Program-made: the position numbers and the translations under genes
Source: Rubritalea marina DSM 17716
GTDB taxonomy: Bacteria; Verrucomicrobiota; Verrucomicrobiia; Verrucomicrobiales; Akkermansiaceae
Length of the DNA: 64,000 nucleotides
NCBI RefSeq assembly: GCF_000378105.1
Contig: NZ_KB899255.1
Coordinates: 94,935 to 158,934, forward strand
Reading direction: 5' to 3'
Part shown: in pieces, positions 8,895 through 16,916 of the stretch
How the letters are laid out: every line of letters starts with the position of its first letter
Numbering within the stretch: position 1 is the first letter of the stretch
Notes under the pieces: generated by a model
The model's database searches: none
What the model saw: only the letters and a program-made list of their open reading frames with translations
Told to the model about the DNA's origin: nothing

Positions 8895-10184
8895 CTATTT
8901 CTTGCTGATGTCGTCTTCGGGCTTGTACTCAAAGACGCGCACGCCAGGTGCGTCGGTCACGTAGTTCCAGAGCCAGTGGATAAACACGCTGAGCTTGGAG
9001 CGGAAGTCTACAAGGAAGAGGATGTGAATGAATAGCCAAGCAAACCAAGCGATGATGCCTTTGAGTTGGATCTTGCCGAACTCGACCACTGCATGTGAGC
9101 GACCGACAATCGCCATGGCGCCCTTATCCCAGTATACGAAACCGGGGCGCTCAGCGTTTTCTTGGCCAGGAACCGCTTCCTTAACCAGGAGCTTACCAAT
9201 GAAGCGACCCATTTGTGAGGCTGCCGGAGCAACACCCGGGACGGGTACGCCATTGGCATCTTTCATGAATGTCACGTCGCCAGCTACAAAGATGTCACGG
9301 TGACCAGGGAGGCTGAGGCATGCATCCGGTGTTACTTTGCCCGCGCGGTTGGTCTCGACGGGGAGTTTGCTGACGATGCTTTCGGCTTCGACGCCGGCTG
9401 CCCAGAGGATGGAGCCAGCTTCGATCACGGTGTCTTTGGTGATGACTTTGCCTGCTTCGATGTCAGTTACCATCGTGCTCGTACGTACTTCCACGCCGAG
9501 CTTCTCAAGGCGCTTCTGTGTGTAGGCTGAGCTTTCTTCTTCATAAGGGGGAAGAAGGCGTGGGCCGGCTTCGATCAGAATAACCTTAAGTTGTGAGGTG
9601 TCGATGCGGCGGAAGTTGCGCTTCATGGAGCGCTGGATGAGCTCGACGAATGCACCTGAGAGTTCTACCCCAGTTGGGCCACCACCTACGATAGCGATGG
9701 TCATGAGGCGGCGGCGTTCCTCTGGGTCGTTACTGATTTCAGCTGTCTCGAGATTCTTGAGGACGCGCTCACGGATTTCGTGTGCTTCGGCGAGTGTCTT
9801 CATGCCGATGGTGTGCTCAGCCCAGTGGTCGTTACCAAAGTAGCCAGTCTTGGCTCCTGCTGCTACTACGAGGGTGTCGAAGTCGTATGTGTTGCCAGAG
9901 CGGCCGGTGAGAGATTTGGCTTCGGAGTCAACGTTGAGAACTTCATCCATGAGAACCGTGACGTTGTCGGCTTCGTCTAGAATGCTACGAAGGGAGCGTG
10001 CGATATCGTGAGATGGAAGGGTAGCGGTAGCTACTTGATATAGCAGCGGCTGGAACAAGTGGTGGTTTGTTCGATCAATCAGGGTAACTTCAAAGGTCGG
10101 CTTGTTTGCGAGTTGCTTCGCGCACTCCAAGCCGGCGAAACCTCCACCGATGATGACTACTTTTTTGACTGCAATGTCTGCCAT
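8895..10184 (-). CDS. ndh: type II NADH:quinone oxidoreductase
   Basis: Single-subunit, non-proton-pumping NADH dehydrogenase that passes electrons from NADH via FAD to quinone at the inner face of the membrane. The 429-residue chain has both dinucleotide folds: GGGFAGLECA at residues 13-22 (FAD) and GGGPTGVELSGA near 165 (NADH), the FAD-contact motif FVAGDVTF near 295 and a C-terminal amphipathic/hydrophobic region (about 378-412, FAWLFIHILFLVDF) for membrane attachment. A perfect 12-bp-arm palindrome that matches Rex and CRP sites lies 40 bp upstream of the start codon, implying redox or catabolite control. Confidence 0.92.
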   Translation of the reverse strand: MADIAVKKVVIIGGGFAGLECAKQLANKPTFEVTLIDRTNHHLFQPLLYQVATATLPSHDIARSLRSILDEADNVTVLMDEVLNVDSEAKSLTGRSGNTYDFDTLVVAAGAKTGYFGNDHWAEHTIGMKTLAEAHEIRERVLKNLETAEISNDPEERRRLMTIAIVGGGPTGVELSGAFVELIQRSMKRNFRRIDTSQLKVILIEAGPRLLPPYEEESSAYTQKRLEKLGVEVRTSTMVTDIEAGKVITKDTVIEAGSILWAAGVEAESIVSKLPVETNRAGKVTPDACLSLPGHRDIFVAGDVTFMKDANGVPVPGVAPAASQMGRFIGKLLVKEAVPGQENAERPGFVYWDKGAMAIVGRSHAVVEFGKIQLKGIIAWFAWLFIHILFLVDFRSKLSVFIHWLWNYVTDAPGVRVFEYKPEDDISKK

Positions 10185-10223
10185 GCGCTGGGCTTAGTCT
10201 GATTCGACGAAGGACACAAGTAA

Positions 10224-10249
10224 GACTTTGTGAAAAATTTCACAAAGTC
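10224..10249. promoter_or_regulatory. Rex- or CRP/FNR-like operator upstream of ndh
   Basis: Perfect palindrome with 12-bp arms and a 2-bp centre. The core at 10228-10245, TTGTGAAAAATTTCACAA, fits the 18-bp site of the NADH/NAD+ sensor Rex, and also the TGTGA-N6-TCACA site of CRP. Its place 40-65 bp ahead of an NADH dehydrogenase start favours Rex by function, but the sequence alone cannot separate the two. Confidence 0.7.
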
Positions 10250-10449
10250 TATTTTACTGGCTTCATTAGCCCTGATTTTCATGGGTTTCACGCTGAGATT
10301 ATTTTGGACAAGACCCATGGATTCCCTTAGTTTCATGGGATTGAAGCACGGTGATTGTTGCTCAAAGCAAGAAAATTGTGAAAAAAGCAAGATCATTCAA
10401 TACAGATTAATCACAATCCGATATGTTAAAGCTGTCTTGATGGAATAGG

Positions 10450-10684
10450 CATCACTCAATAAAGCACTCCCCCCGTGATTTAGACAGAGTGAGCTCATCA
10501 AAGACTTAGGCACAACATAAGGCGGTGATGATCCCCCACAATGCTTCGGCATTGCCATTGGTCATCCCCCTGCAGCACAAAATCCCCGATACGCCGTTTG
10601 GTGGACTGGTTTTCTCCCCAGTTCGTCCACCAAGCGGCGCTCCCTTTCCCGCGGACGCCACGATTGATGGCGTCATTTTTTTTG
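10450..10684 (+). ncRNA. candidate structured non-coding RNA upstream of rplY
   Basis: No convincing gene lies between 10185 and 10900. Within it are nested helices ending in an intrinsic terminator: TCACTC/GAGTGA (10452-10457 with 10487-10492); GATGA/TCATC enclosing CAATGC-TTCG-GCATTG with a UUCG tetraloop (10539-10554); a long stem 10592-10639 with GTTTGGTGGAC pairing GTCCACCAAGC plus an inner ACTGG/CCAGT helix; then the terminator. The span of about 190-235 nt would suit a 6S-like or other small RNA, or an attenuating leader of rplY. I could not match it to tmRNA, SRP RNA or RNase P RNA. Confidence 0.45.
10654..10684 (+). terminator. rho-independent terminator of the candidate RNA
   Basis: Stem GACGCCA/TGGCGTC (10654-10660 with 10668-10674) with a 7-nt loop, followed by A and eight T. 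It reads on the plus strand, where no protein gene precedes it, so it either ends a small RNA or attenuates rplY 217 bp downstream. Confidence 0.7.
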
Positions 10685-10900
10685 TTCAATGGTGAAGGCT
10701 CCAGGGGTGGGCGAGTGCTGCGATTATCGTTGACATCGAGTGAGTCAGGTATTAACACCGCGATCCACCTCTGCCGCTGGTGTTTGATCTCACAATCTAC
10801 CGGCCAATGGATATTGGTACATCAAGGGCAGGGAGTATCTAATTAGAAACGTCTGATAAAGCATCTTTGGGCGAGGTCTAACTTCCAAACAAACAACAAC

Positions 10901-11488
10901 ATGGCTATTAATACAGTAAAAGCTACTGAGCGTGCACGCACTGGCTCAGGAGCATTGAATGCAATGCGTCGTGAAGGTTTCGTTCCAGCCGTAGTATACG
11001 GTGCTAGCGAAAACCAGAACGTGAAAGTAAACGCGAAAGAATTCCGCGACATGCTCAACGCATCCCCATCTTCACAGATTCTTTTGAACCTCGAAGTTGA
11101 AGGCGGTAAAACACAACGTGTGTTCATCCAGGACCTTCAGTTCGACGCAATCACAGGTGCGATTCTTCATGCCGATTTCCTTGCGGTGACTGACAATACA
11201 GTTCTTACAGCGAAGCTTCCTGTAGTACTTCAGGGCGAGCCTGCGGGCATCAAGCTCGGTGGTGCTCTTGAGCAGTTGGTACACTCTACCAAGGTGAAGG
11301 CGCTTCCGAATGATCTTCCAGAAACAATCGAAGCTGACGTTACAGGGCTCGGTCTTGCAGAGTCTCTCACCATTGGTGATATCGACTTCCCTGCAGGTGT
11401 GACCCCGACACTCGATGGCAGAGTTCTTGTTGCACTCGTAGCAATGACACGTGCAGCTAAGTCCGCAGGCGCAGGTACTGCTGAGTAA
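10901..11488 (+). CDS. rplY: 50S ribosomal protein L25, general stress protein Ctc type
   Basis: Binds 5S rRNA in the large subunit. The 195-residue protein is the long, two-domain (TL5/Ctc) form: residues 1-95 carry the 5S-binding barrel (GALNAMRREGFVPAVVYG), and residues 96-185 the beta domain (GEPAGIKLGGALEQLVHSTKVKALPNDLPETIEADVTGL region). The ATG follows an A/C-rich leader (ACAAACAACAAC) with no Shine-Dalgarno. It heads the rplY-pth-rpsF group; a TTGACA at 10730-10735 could belong to its promoter, but no good -10 box accompanies it. Confidence 0.93.
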   Translation: MAINTVKATERARTGSGALNAMRREGFVPAVVYGASENQNVKVNAKEFRDMLNASPSSQILLNLEVEGGKTQRVFIQDLQFDAITGAILHADFLAVTDNTVLTAKLPVVLQGEPAGIKLGGALEQLVHSTKVKALPNDLPETIEADVTGLGLAESLTIGDIDFPAGVTPTLDGRVLVALVAMTRAAKSAGAGTAE

Positions 11489-11538
11489 TCCCATTTCTTG
11501 ACGTTTCAATCGCATTGCAATTTTAACTATCCATTGCA

Positions 11539-12105
11539 TTGGCAATCAAATTAGTCATTGGCCTCGGTAACCCCGGTAGAAAGTATGAAGGCACCCGCCA
11601 TAACGTGGGTTTCGATGTGCTGGACCATCTGGCAGACCGAGCTGGGGCTGAGTTTGTGAACCATCTGAAATGGAAAGCGCACATTGCGAAGCACCCACAA
11701 GCCATGCTGATGAAGCCGCAGACGTTCATGAACGAAAGTGGTCGTGCAGCTGGAGCCGCGATGCGGTTCTACAAGTGGCAGCCGGAGGAAGTCCTCGTTG
11801 TTTATGACGACGTGGCCATCCCGGCAGGTGATCTTCGCTTTCGCATGAGTGGATCAGCGGCTGGCCACAATGGCCTCAAGTCATTGATCTCTCATCTGGG
11901 GAGCGACAAGTTCCCGCGCTTGAAGGTAGGAATTGGCGGAGCCAAACCTGGCGAAATGGTTGGACACGTTCTCGGGAAGTTCTCTCCTGACGAGCAGCCG
12001 ATCATCGAAAACGCACTTGCAAGAGCAGCTGATGCTGTGCAGCTTGCGTTAGTCAATGGAGTGGAAGCCGCAGCCAATGTGCACAACGTCAAAAACAACA
12101 TTTAA
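11539..12105 (+). CDS. pth: peptidyl-tRNA hydrolase
   Basis: Releases peptide from peptidyl-tRNA that has dropped off ribosomes, recycling tRNA. The 188-residue protein has the N-terminal signature GLGNPGRKYEGTRHNVGF with catalytic His21, the substrate-contact MLMKPQTFMNESG and the central VYDDVAIPAGDLR and GSAAGHNGLKS blocks. No ATG or GTG is available in the right place; translation must start at the TTG at 11539, which begins exactly where family proteins do. It lies 50 bp after rplY, the usual partner, and 11 bp before rpsF. Confidence 0.93.
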   Translation: MAIKLVIGLGNPGRKYEGTRHNVGFDVLDHLADRAGAEFVNHLKWKAHIAKHPQAMLMKPQTFMNESGRAAGAAMRFYKWQPEEVLVVYDDVAIPAGDLRFRMSGSAAGHNGLKSLISHLGSDKFPRLKVGIGGAKPGEMVGHVLGKFSPDEQPIIENALARAADAVQLALVNGVEAAANVHNVKNNI

Positions 12106-12116
12106 CAATTAAAATT

Positions 12117-12404
12117 ATGAGCAGAAAATACGAAGGTCTCGTCGTTCTCGACACCAAAGGTAAAGAAGGTTCCGTTGACGAGTTCGTTAGCGAAGTAGGT
12201 AAAGTCATCGAAGCAAACGGCGCAACACTCGACGAAGTGAAGCAGCTTGGTCGTAAGACATTTGCATACAACGCACGCCAGATCGAAGGCGGCGTATACG
12301 TAAACTACTTCTTCAATGCTGGTCCAGAAGCGATCGAAGACATCAAAGAGGCACTTGACCTCGTAGAAGGTATCTACCTTCAACAATACCGTCGTCTCGG
12401 CTAA
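12117..12404 (+). CDS. rpsF: 30S ribosomal protein S6
   Basis: Small-subunit protein that normally pairs with S18. At 95 residues it has the S6 fold and blocks: RKYEGLVVLDTKGKE at the start, LDEVKQLGRKTFAYNARQIEGG in the middle and YVNYFFNAGPEAI near the end. The ATG follows the AT-rich leader AACAATTAAAATT. It is the third gene of rplY-pth-rpsF, and a strong terminator follows before ssb. rpsR and rplI, which often follow, are not in the window. Confidence 0.93.
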   Translation: MSRKYEGLVVLDTKGKEGSVDEFVSEVGKVIEANGATLDEVKQLGRKTFAYNARQIEGGVYVNYFFNAGPEAIEDIKEALDLVEGIYLQQYRRLG

Positions 12405-12454
12405 TTCGGTTAGGCAGCACGCCTAATAGAATTCGCTTAGCACGAATGATTTCA

Positions 12455-12498
12455 TCACCACTCGGCTTTTCTATTGTCGAGTGGTGATTTTCTTTTTA
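12455..12498 (+). terminator. rho-independent terminator between rpsF and ssb
   Basis: Perfect 11-bp stem, ATCACCACTCG (12455-12465) with CGAGTGGTGAT (12479-12489), 13-nt loop, then TTTCTTTTT. It lies 51 bp after rpsF and only 15 bp before the ssb start codon, so it ends the ribosomal transcript and may also attenuate read-through into ssb. Confidence 0.85.
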
Positions 12499-12512
12499 GA
12501 GTGCGCCTCAAG

Positions 12513-13007
12513 ATGTCTAGTTTAAATAAAGTAATGCTCATGGGCAATGTGACCCGTGATATCGAGGTTCGCTACACTCCTAAGGGCACAGCTGTGGCCG
12601 ACGTAGGCCTCGCTTGTAATCGCCGCGTCAAGCAAGGCGAGGAATGGGTGGACGAAACCACCTTTGTGGATGTCACCGTGTGGGGTCGCACAGCGGAGCT
12701 CGCAGGACAGTACCTTGCCAAGGGCCGTCCAGTGTTCTTTGAAGGACGTCTTCAGCTAGACACCTGGCAGGACCAGCAAAGCGGCCAAAAGCGCAGCCGT
12801 CTCAAAGTCGTGGCTGACAACATGCAATTCATCGGTGGTGGCCAAGGTGGTGGTGGTCAGCAAGGTGGCGGTCAGCAATACCAGCAGCAGGCACCGCAGC
12901 AGCAAGCACCGCAGCAGCAAGCAGCTCCGCCACAGCAGGCTCCTAGTGGAGGCTCACCAGCGAGTGGCTTCGACAACATGGACGATGACGATGACATTCC
13001 ATTTTAA
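12513..13007 (+). CDS. ssb: single-stranded DNA-binding protein
   Basis: Coats single-stranded DNA in replication, repair and recombination. The 164-residue protein has an OB fold (about 1-108; LNKVMLMGNVTRDIEVRYTP, WVDETTFVDVTVWGRTAE), a glycine/glutamine/proline-rich linker (about 109-150) encoded by repeated CAGCAG-type codons, and the acidic tip DDDDIPF that recruits partner proteins. The frame extends back to 12474 through the terminator hairpin, but the ATG at 12513 begins at the conserved N-terminus. Position after rpsF matches the common rpsF-ssb order. Confidence 0.93.
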   Translation: MSSLNKVMLMGNVTRDIEVRYTPKGTAVADVGLACNRRVKQGEEWVDETTFVDVTVWGRTAELAGQYLAKGRPVFFEGRLQLDTWQDQQSGQKRSRLKVVADNMQFIGGGQGGGGQQGGGQQYQQQAPQQQAPQQQAAPPQQAPSGGSPASGFDNMDDDDDIPF

Positions 13008-13198
13008 GCAAGCAGAGCACAGGCTCTGATTGAATCACGACCTCAGTACCGCATTGCGTGGTTGCTGGGGTTCTTTTTTGTAGGTGCTGCGCTGCGGAGT
13101 TTGTCTGACATGAAGCGAGGGTCGATTTCGCCAGTTCATCCTGATGCCATCCCACTTTCCCCTTGTCAGTGGGGGGGGACTCATCCACAACTCTGGGC

Positions 13199-14512
13199 AT
13201 GAACAAACCAGTCCGCACTCGCTTTGCACCGTCGCCTACGGGCTACCTTCACGTTGGTGGTGCTCGTACCGCTCTCTTCAATTACCTTTTCGCGCGCAAG
13301 CACGGCGGTAGCTTCATCCTCCGGGTGGAAGATACCGATAAAGAGCGCAATACGGATGAAGCGCGTGAGGCCATTTTCCAAGGACTTAGTTGGCTGGGAA
13401 TGGACTGGGACGAGGGTCCCGGCAAAGGCGGTGATTGTGGTCCGTACAACCAATCTGAGCGTCAGGAGATCTACGACAGCTACTTTGAGAAGTTGGTGGC
13501 AGCGAATCGCGTGTACGCAGATGATGGCGCCTATCGTTTTCGCTTTGAACGCAAGCCGATCACCATGCACGACCTAGTCTGTGGTGAAGTCACAGTCGAT
13601 TACACTGATGAATCGATCAATCCGGACATGGTGGTGAAGCGTTCTGATGGGACTTTCACCTTTCACTTTGTCAATGTGGTGGATGACATCGAGATGGGCA
13701 TGACGCATGTGTTGCGTGGTGAAGATCATCTGATGAACACGCCAAAGCACCTGCAGCTTTTTGAGGCATTTGGTGTCGAAGCGCCAGCGTACGCGCACAT
13801 CCCACTCATCCTTAACATGGACGGCTCTAAGATGTCCAAGCGGGATCAAGGAGCAGCCATCGCTGAGTATGCAACGCAAGGCTACAGCTCTGAGGCGGTG
13901 TTTAACTTTCTCGCCTTACTCGGTTGGTCGCCGAAGGATGAAAGCGAGATCTTCAGCCCTGATGAGTTGATCGAGAAGTTTACGATTGAGTCGATTAACC
14001 GCGCCCCAGGGAAATTTGATATCGAGAAGTGTGGCTGGGTGAATCAACAGCACTTGGCCAAACTTAGTGCAGAAGAATTCGCCGCTGCCGCCGCGCCGTA
14101 TGTGGCTGAAGCTGGTATCGAAGTGGATGATAAGTACATTGCGATTGCTGGCTCTATTCAAGAAAAGGTGCGCCTCCTCACCGAGGTTCCTGAGATGATT
14201 GGCTTTTTCTACAACGCGGATTATCCCTTCTCTGATGATGCGCTTGCCAAGGTTCAGAAGAATGAGGCAGCTGCAGAGCTTTTGAATCAGCTGGCTGAAG
14301 CGCTAGAAGGTCTCGGCGATTGGGCAGAAGCAAAAGCTAGCATTGGTGCCACCGCCAAGGCGAATGGTGCGAAACCAGGACAACTCATGTTTCCGACTCG
14401 GGTGGCTCTCACTGGGGCTGCAGGAGGGCCTGACCTCGGAGCAATTCTAGAGATTCTCGGCCAAAACGAATCAGTGCGCCGGATTCGCCGTGCAGTCGCA
14501 GCACTGCGTTGA
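13199..14512 (+). CDS. gltX: glutamyl-tRNA synthetase
   Basis: Class I synthetase that charges tRNA-Glu. Of 437 residues, the N-terminal Rossmann domain carries the HIGH-type motif (PSPTGYLHVGGARTALFNY, about residues 10-28) and the KMSKR loop (GSKMSKRDQG, about 207-216). The C-terminal anticodon-binding domain is short compared with the 470-residue enzymes of enterobacteria but complete, ending in the usual LEILGQNESVRRIRRA helix. ATG at 13199 starts right at the conserved MNKPVRTRFAPSP. It may also charge tRNA-Gln if an amidotransferase is present elsewhere. The CobW gene starts 12 bp after its stop. Confidence 0.93.
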   Translation: MNKPVRTRFAPSPTGYLHVGGARTALFNYLFARKHGGSFILRVEDTDKERNTDEAREAIFQGLSWLGMDWDEGPGKGGDCGPYNQSERQEIYDSYFEKLVAANRVYADDGAYRFRFERKPITMHDLVCGEVTVDYTDESINPDMVVKRSDGTFTFHFVNVVDDIEMGMTHVLRGEDHLMNTPKHLQLFEAFGVEAPAYAHIPLILNMDGSKMSKRDQGAAIAEYATQGYSSEAVFNFLALLGWSPKDESEIFSPDELIEKFTIESINRAPGKFDIEKCGWVNQQHLAKLSAEEFAAAAAPYVAEAGIEVDDKYIAIAGSIQEKVRLLTEVPEMIGFFYNADYPFSDDALAKVQKNEAAAELLNQLAEALEGLGDWAEAKASIGATAKANGAKPGQLMFPTRVALTGAAGGPDLGAILEILGQNESVRRIRRAVAALR

Positions 14513-14524
14513 TCCTAGCTGAGG

Positions 14525-15715
14525 ATGGATTTCGGGATGGATAAAATTCCAATTGTTGCTCTGTGTGGATTTCTAGGGTCGGGTAAGACGACTCTATTGA
14601 GGAACTGGCGTGATGATATGCAGCTGGCTGACGCCGCTTGGGTCGTGCATGATTTGAGTGAGTCAGGTGTGGATGCGCGGCTGCTTTCTGATGAAGAACG
14701 TCATCTTGATCCGGGTAGCTTGACTGGCCGTGTGGCGGCGTTGCACGGGAGCCATGCTGGTGAGAGTTTGCACCGCTCGCTCGGGGTGGCTTTGGGGGAA
14801 ATAGCAGAGCTCGAACCGAAGCCGAGCTACCTGATGTGCGAAAGCACTGGGGCGGCCCGCCCGTGGCCATTGATTAAGGCACTGACGCAAGACAGTCGTT
14901 ATGTCTTACGCCATTTTATCGTAACCGTAGATGCGCTGAACTTGCATCGTGATTTTGCCAATGGAGATGTGTTGCTTGGTGGTGGTGATCCGTTGAAGGA
15001 TCTTTCGCTGCAGCGTGCAGCAGCAGTGCTAGCAGAGCAGGTGGCGATGGCCTCGGTGTTGGTGTTGACGAAGGTGGATACGATCCCGAAAGAAGTACTG
15101 GATCGGCAGGTACGCAACTTACAGCAGATGCAACCCTACGCAACGGTAGCGCTTTCGGCTCAGGCTGGTTTAAGCTTGAGCCATCTCGAACAGGTGCCTG
15201 CTCCTAGTTTGTTGGCATTGTCTGAGCGAGCCAAGCAACTGGGCTTGGACCATGCTGAGGAAGCGATAGCGAGTGATCTAGAAGCCGTGGTCCTGAGTGG
15301 GCGTCGCCCGTTCCACCCCGAGAGGTTGCATAGCGTCTGTCAGAATCAACTGGGTACAGGATTGTATCGAACGAAAGGGTTGATTTGGTTGGTGTCACGG
15401 CCAGGGCACGCCTTGCTGTGGCAACAGGCGGGTAGCCAAATCTCGCTTGAGCTGTCGGGCTTGTGGCGTGCAGAGATCGCCAGCAGCGACGAGAAGCTCC
15501 TCCCAGAGGAGCGAGAGCACTTAGAGGCTCTTTTAGAGAGTGAAGACCCAGTGTTTGGTGATCGCCGCTATGAGCTAACGGTGATAGGATCCGAGCCCGA
15601 TCGGTCGGCATTTCTGGAAGCTCTCGAATGGGCATTGTGCAGCGATGAGGAAGTCACTGCTTGGAAAGCAGGCGAAAGCTTCGCCGACCCATGGCCCACA
15701 ATCAAAGAAGCGTAG
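14525..15715 (+). CDS. CobW/YjiA-family GTPase (COG0523), CxCC motif lost
   Basis: A 396-residue P-loop GTPase of the metallochaperone-like CobW family. Walker A is GFLGSGKTT (about residues 15-23); MCESTGAARPWPL (about 102-114) matches the family EttGlAdP block; TKVD (near 178) is the NKxD guanine motif; a CobW C-terminal domain (about 250-380) is present. The metal-binding GCxCC motif that normally follows switch I is replaced by GSHAG (near residue 78), which casts doubt on simple zinc chaperoning. ATG at 14537 is an alternative start. It closely follows gltX. Confidence 0.82.
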   Translation: MDFGMDKIPIVALCGFLGSGKTTLLRNWRDDMQLADAAWVVHDLSESGVDARLLSDEERHLDPGSLTGRVAALHGSHAGESLHRSLGVALGEIAELEPKPSYLMCESTGAARPWPLIKALTQDSRYVLRHFIVTVDALNLHRDFANGDVLLGGGDPLKDLSLQRAAAVLAEQVAMASVLVLTKVDTIPKEVLDRQVRNLQQMQPYATVALSAQAGLSLSHLEQVPAPSLLALSERAKQLGLDHAEEAIASDLEAVVLSGRRPFHPERLHSVCQNQLGTGLYRTKGLIWLVSRPGHALLWQQAGSQISLELSGLWRAEIASSDEKLLPEEREHLEALLESEDPVFGDRRYELTVIGSEPDRSAFLEALEWALCSDEEVTAWKAGESFADPWPTIKEA

Positions 15716-15720
15716 TCGAC

Positions 15721-16659
15721 TTAAATAAGGGGTAAAGTCGTTTGTAGGTAGAGGCAATTGCCGACAGCTTTGAGGCCTTCATCCCCCGCGCTAAGGAGGA
15801 GGAAGCGACCTGTGTCATAGCGTGTGCCGTCGGTGCCGCTGAGTTCTCCTTCGACGATGGTTACCAGCGAAAACTTGCTAGGATCAGGGTTCTTTACCAC
15901 GTCCCCAATACCAATCCGGTGGCGTTCGACTCGGTAATATGGGCAATCTACCAGCAACGAACCCTGAGCTTCAGTCATGCTCGGCTCCACATCATCGAAG
16001 TCGATACAACGCATCGATTCTTCAACGTGGAGGTCACGAGGTTTGCCATCAAGGCCAACGCGACCCCAATCGTAGACGCGGTACGTGGTGTCAGAATTTT
16101 GTTGGATTTCGTAGATGAGGATGCCGGCGCCAATGGCATGCAATCGGCCTGAGGGGATCTGGATGAAGTCGCCAGTTTTTGGCGTGATGCGGTGCACCAT
16201 ATCCTCTGAGCTACCATCTCTGATTGCTTGTTCGAAGGATTCTGCGGTGGTTCCTTTGCGAACCCCCACGTAGATGGAGGCGTCTGGGTCAGCGTGGGCA
16301 ATGTACCACATTTCGGTTTTGGGCTCACCACCCATCTCCGCTGCGATCTCTTCTGGCGGGTGCACCTGGATTGAAAGGTCGTCTTGAGCATCCAAGATCT
16401 TCAAGAGAAGAGGAAAGCGCTCCATGGTGTAACCAGACCCAAAGATTTCCTCGCGGTGATCGTGCCATAGCTCGTTTAAGCTCATGCCCTCGTGTGGGCC
16501 GCTACGCACTAAAGAAGGCGCCTCTTCACGTGCTGAAATTTCCCAAGATTCGCCATAAGGTTTCCCATTGTTAGGAAGGCGGCGACCATATTTGGTTTCC
16601 AGCTGCCTTCCTCCCCATACGCGTTCTTGATAGACGGGATTGAATGTGATGACTGCCAT
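15721..16659 (-). CDS. manA: mannose-6-phosphate isomerase, class I (short form)
   Basis: Zinc enzyme interconverting mannose-6-phosphate and fructose-6-phosphate. At 312 residues it is the short Bacillus-type protein. Seen: VYQERVWGGRQLETKYGRRLP at the start, the metal ligands in SIQVHPPEEIA and KTEMWYI (about 96-120), PSGRLHAIGAGILIYEIQQ (about 170-188) and YDWGRVG. It converges with the CobW gene, with 5 bp between stop codons. It may supply GDP-mannose precursors or feed mannose into glycolysis; no neighbouring gene decides. Confidence 0.9.
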   Translation of the reverse strand: MAVITFNPVYQERVWGGRQLETKYGRRLPNNGKPYGESWEISAREEAPSLVRSGPHEGMSLNELWHDHREEIFGSGYTMERFPLLLKILDAQDDLSIQVHPPEEIAAEMGGEPKTEMWYIAHADPDASIYVGVRKGTTAESFEQAIRDGSSEDMVHRITPKTGDFIQIPSGRLHAIGAGILIYEIQQNSDTTYRVYDWGRVGLDGKPRDLHVEESMRCIDFDDVEPSMTEAQGSLLVDCPYYRVERHRIGIGDVVKNPDPSKFSLVTIVEGELSGTDGTRYDTGRFLLLSAGDEGLKAVGNCLYLQTTLPLI

Positions 16660-16747
16660 GGCTTGATTGGTAGTGGTGGTGTTTCGGGGAGCTTAAAAAA
16701 GCGAGTACCTAGAAGTAGCATCGATGTGCCTTGTTGGAAACGTAAAT

Positions 16748-16850
16748 CTAGCTGCTAGGTTAAATAATTAGATAGGAAACCTTAATGGTTGAGAGCACGG
16801 AGAAGTTGATAAATGTTAGGCTGCTCAACACTACTTCTAGCAGCTGCTAG
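16748..16850. promoter_or_regulatory. pair of related palindromes in the manA-16917 gap
   Basis: CTAGCTGCTAG (16748-16758) and the perfect 14-bp palindrome CTAGCAGCTGCTAG (16837-16850) lie 78 bp apart in the 257-bp gap between divergent genes. They share the CTAG...GCTAG ends, so they could be two operators for one regulator. Nothing else is evident in the gap. Confidence 0.3.
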
Positions 16851-16916
16851 AATGTATTTGTAGAATCTCTACTTCCCAATCGACGAGGATAGGTTAGTTT
16901 GATCCCCATCAGAGCT

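Noticed and set aside
10230..10448. 72-codon GTG-start frame with a hydrophobic N-terminus next to ndh
   Set aside because: It starts inside the Rex/CRP-like palindrome, has no ribosome-binding site, and no other sign of coding; the site is better explained as an operator.
10592..10640. TCCACCA and GTTCG in the hairpin, suggesting a tmRNA or tRNA 3' end
   Set aside because: No acceptor-stem partner, no tag reading frame and no cloverleaf; the bases are fully used by the local stem.
12880..12945. Tandem CAGCAG-type repeat as a mobile or phase-variable repeat
   Set aside because: It encodes the glutamine/proline linker of SSB, keeps the reading frame in triplets and is typical of the family.
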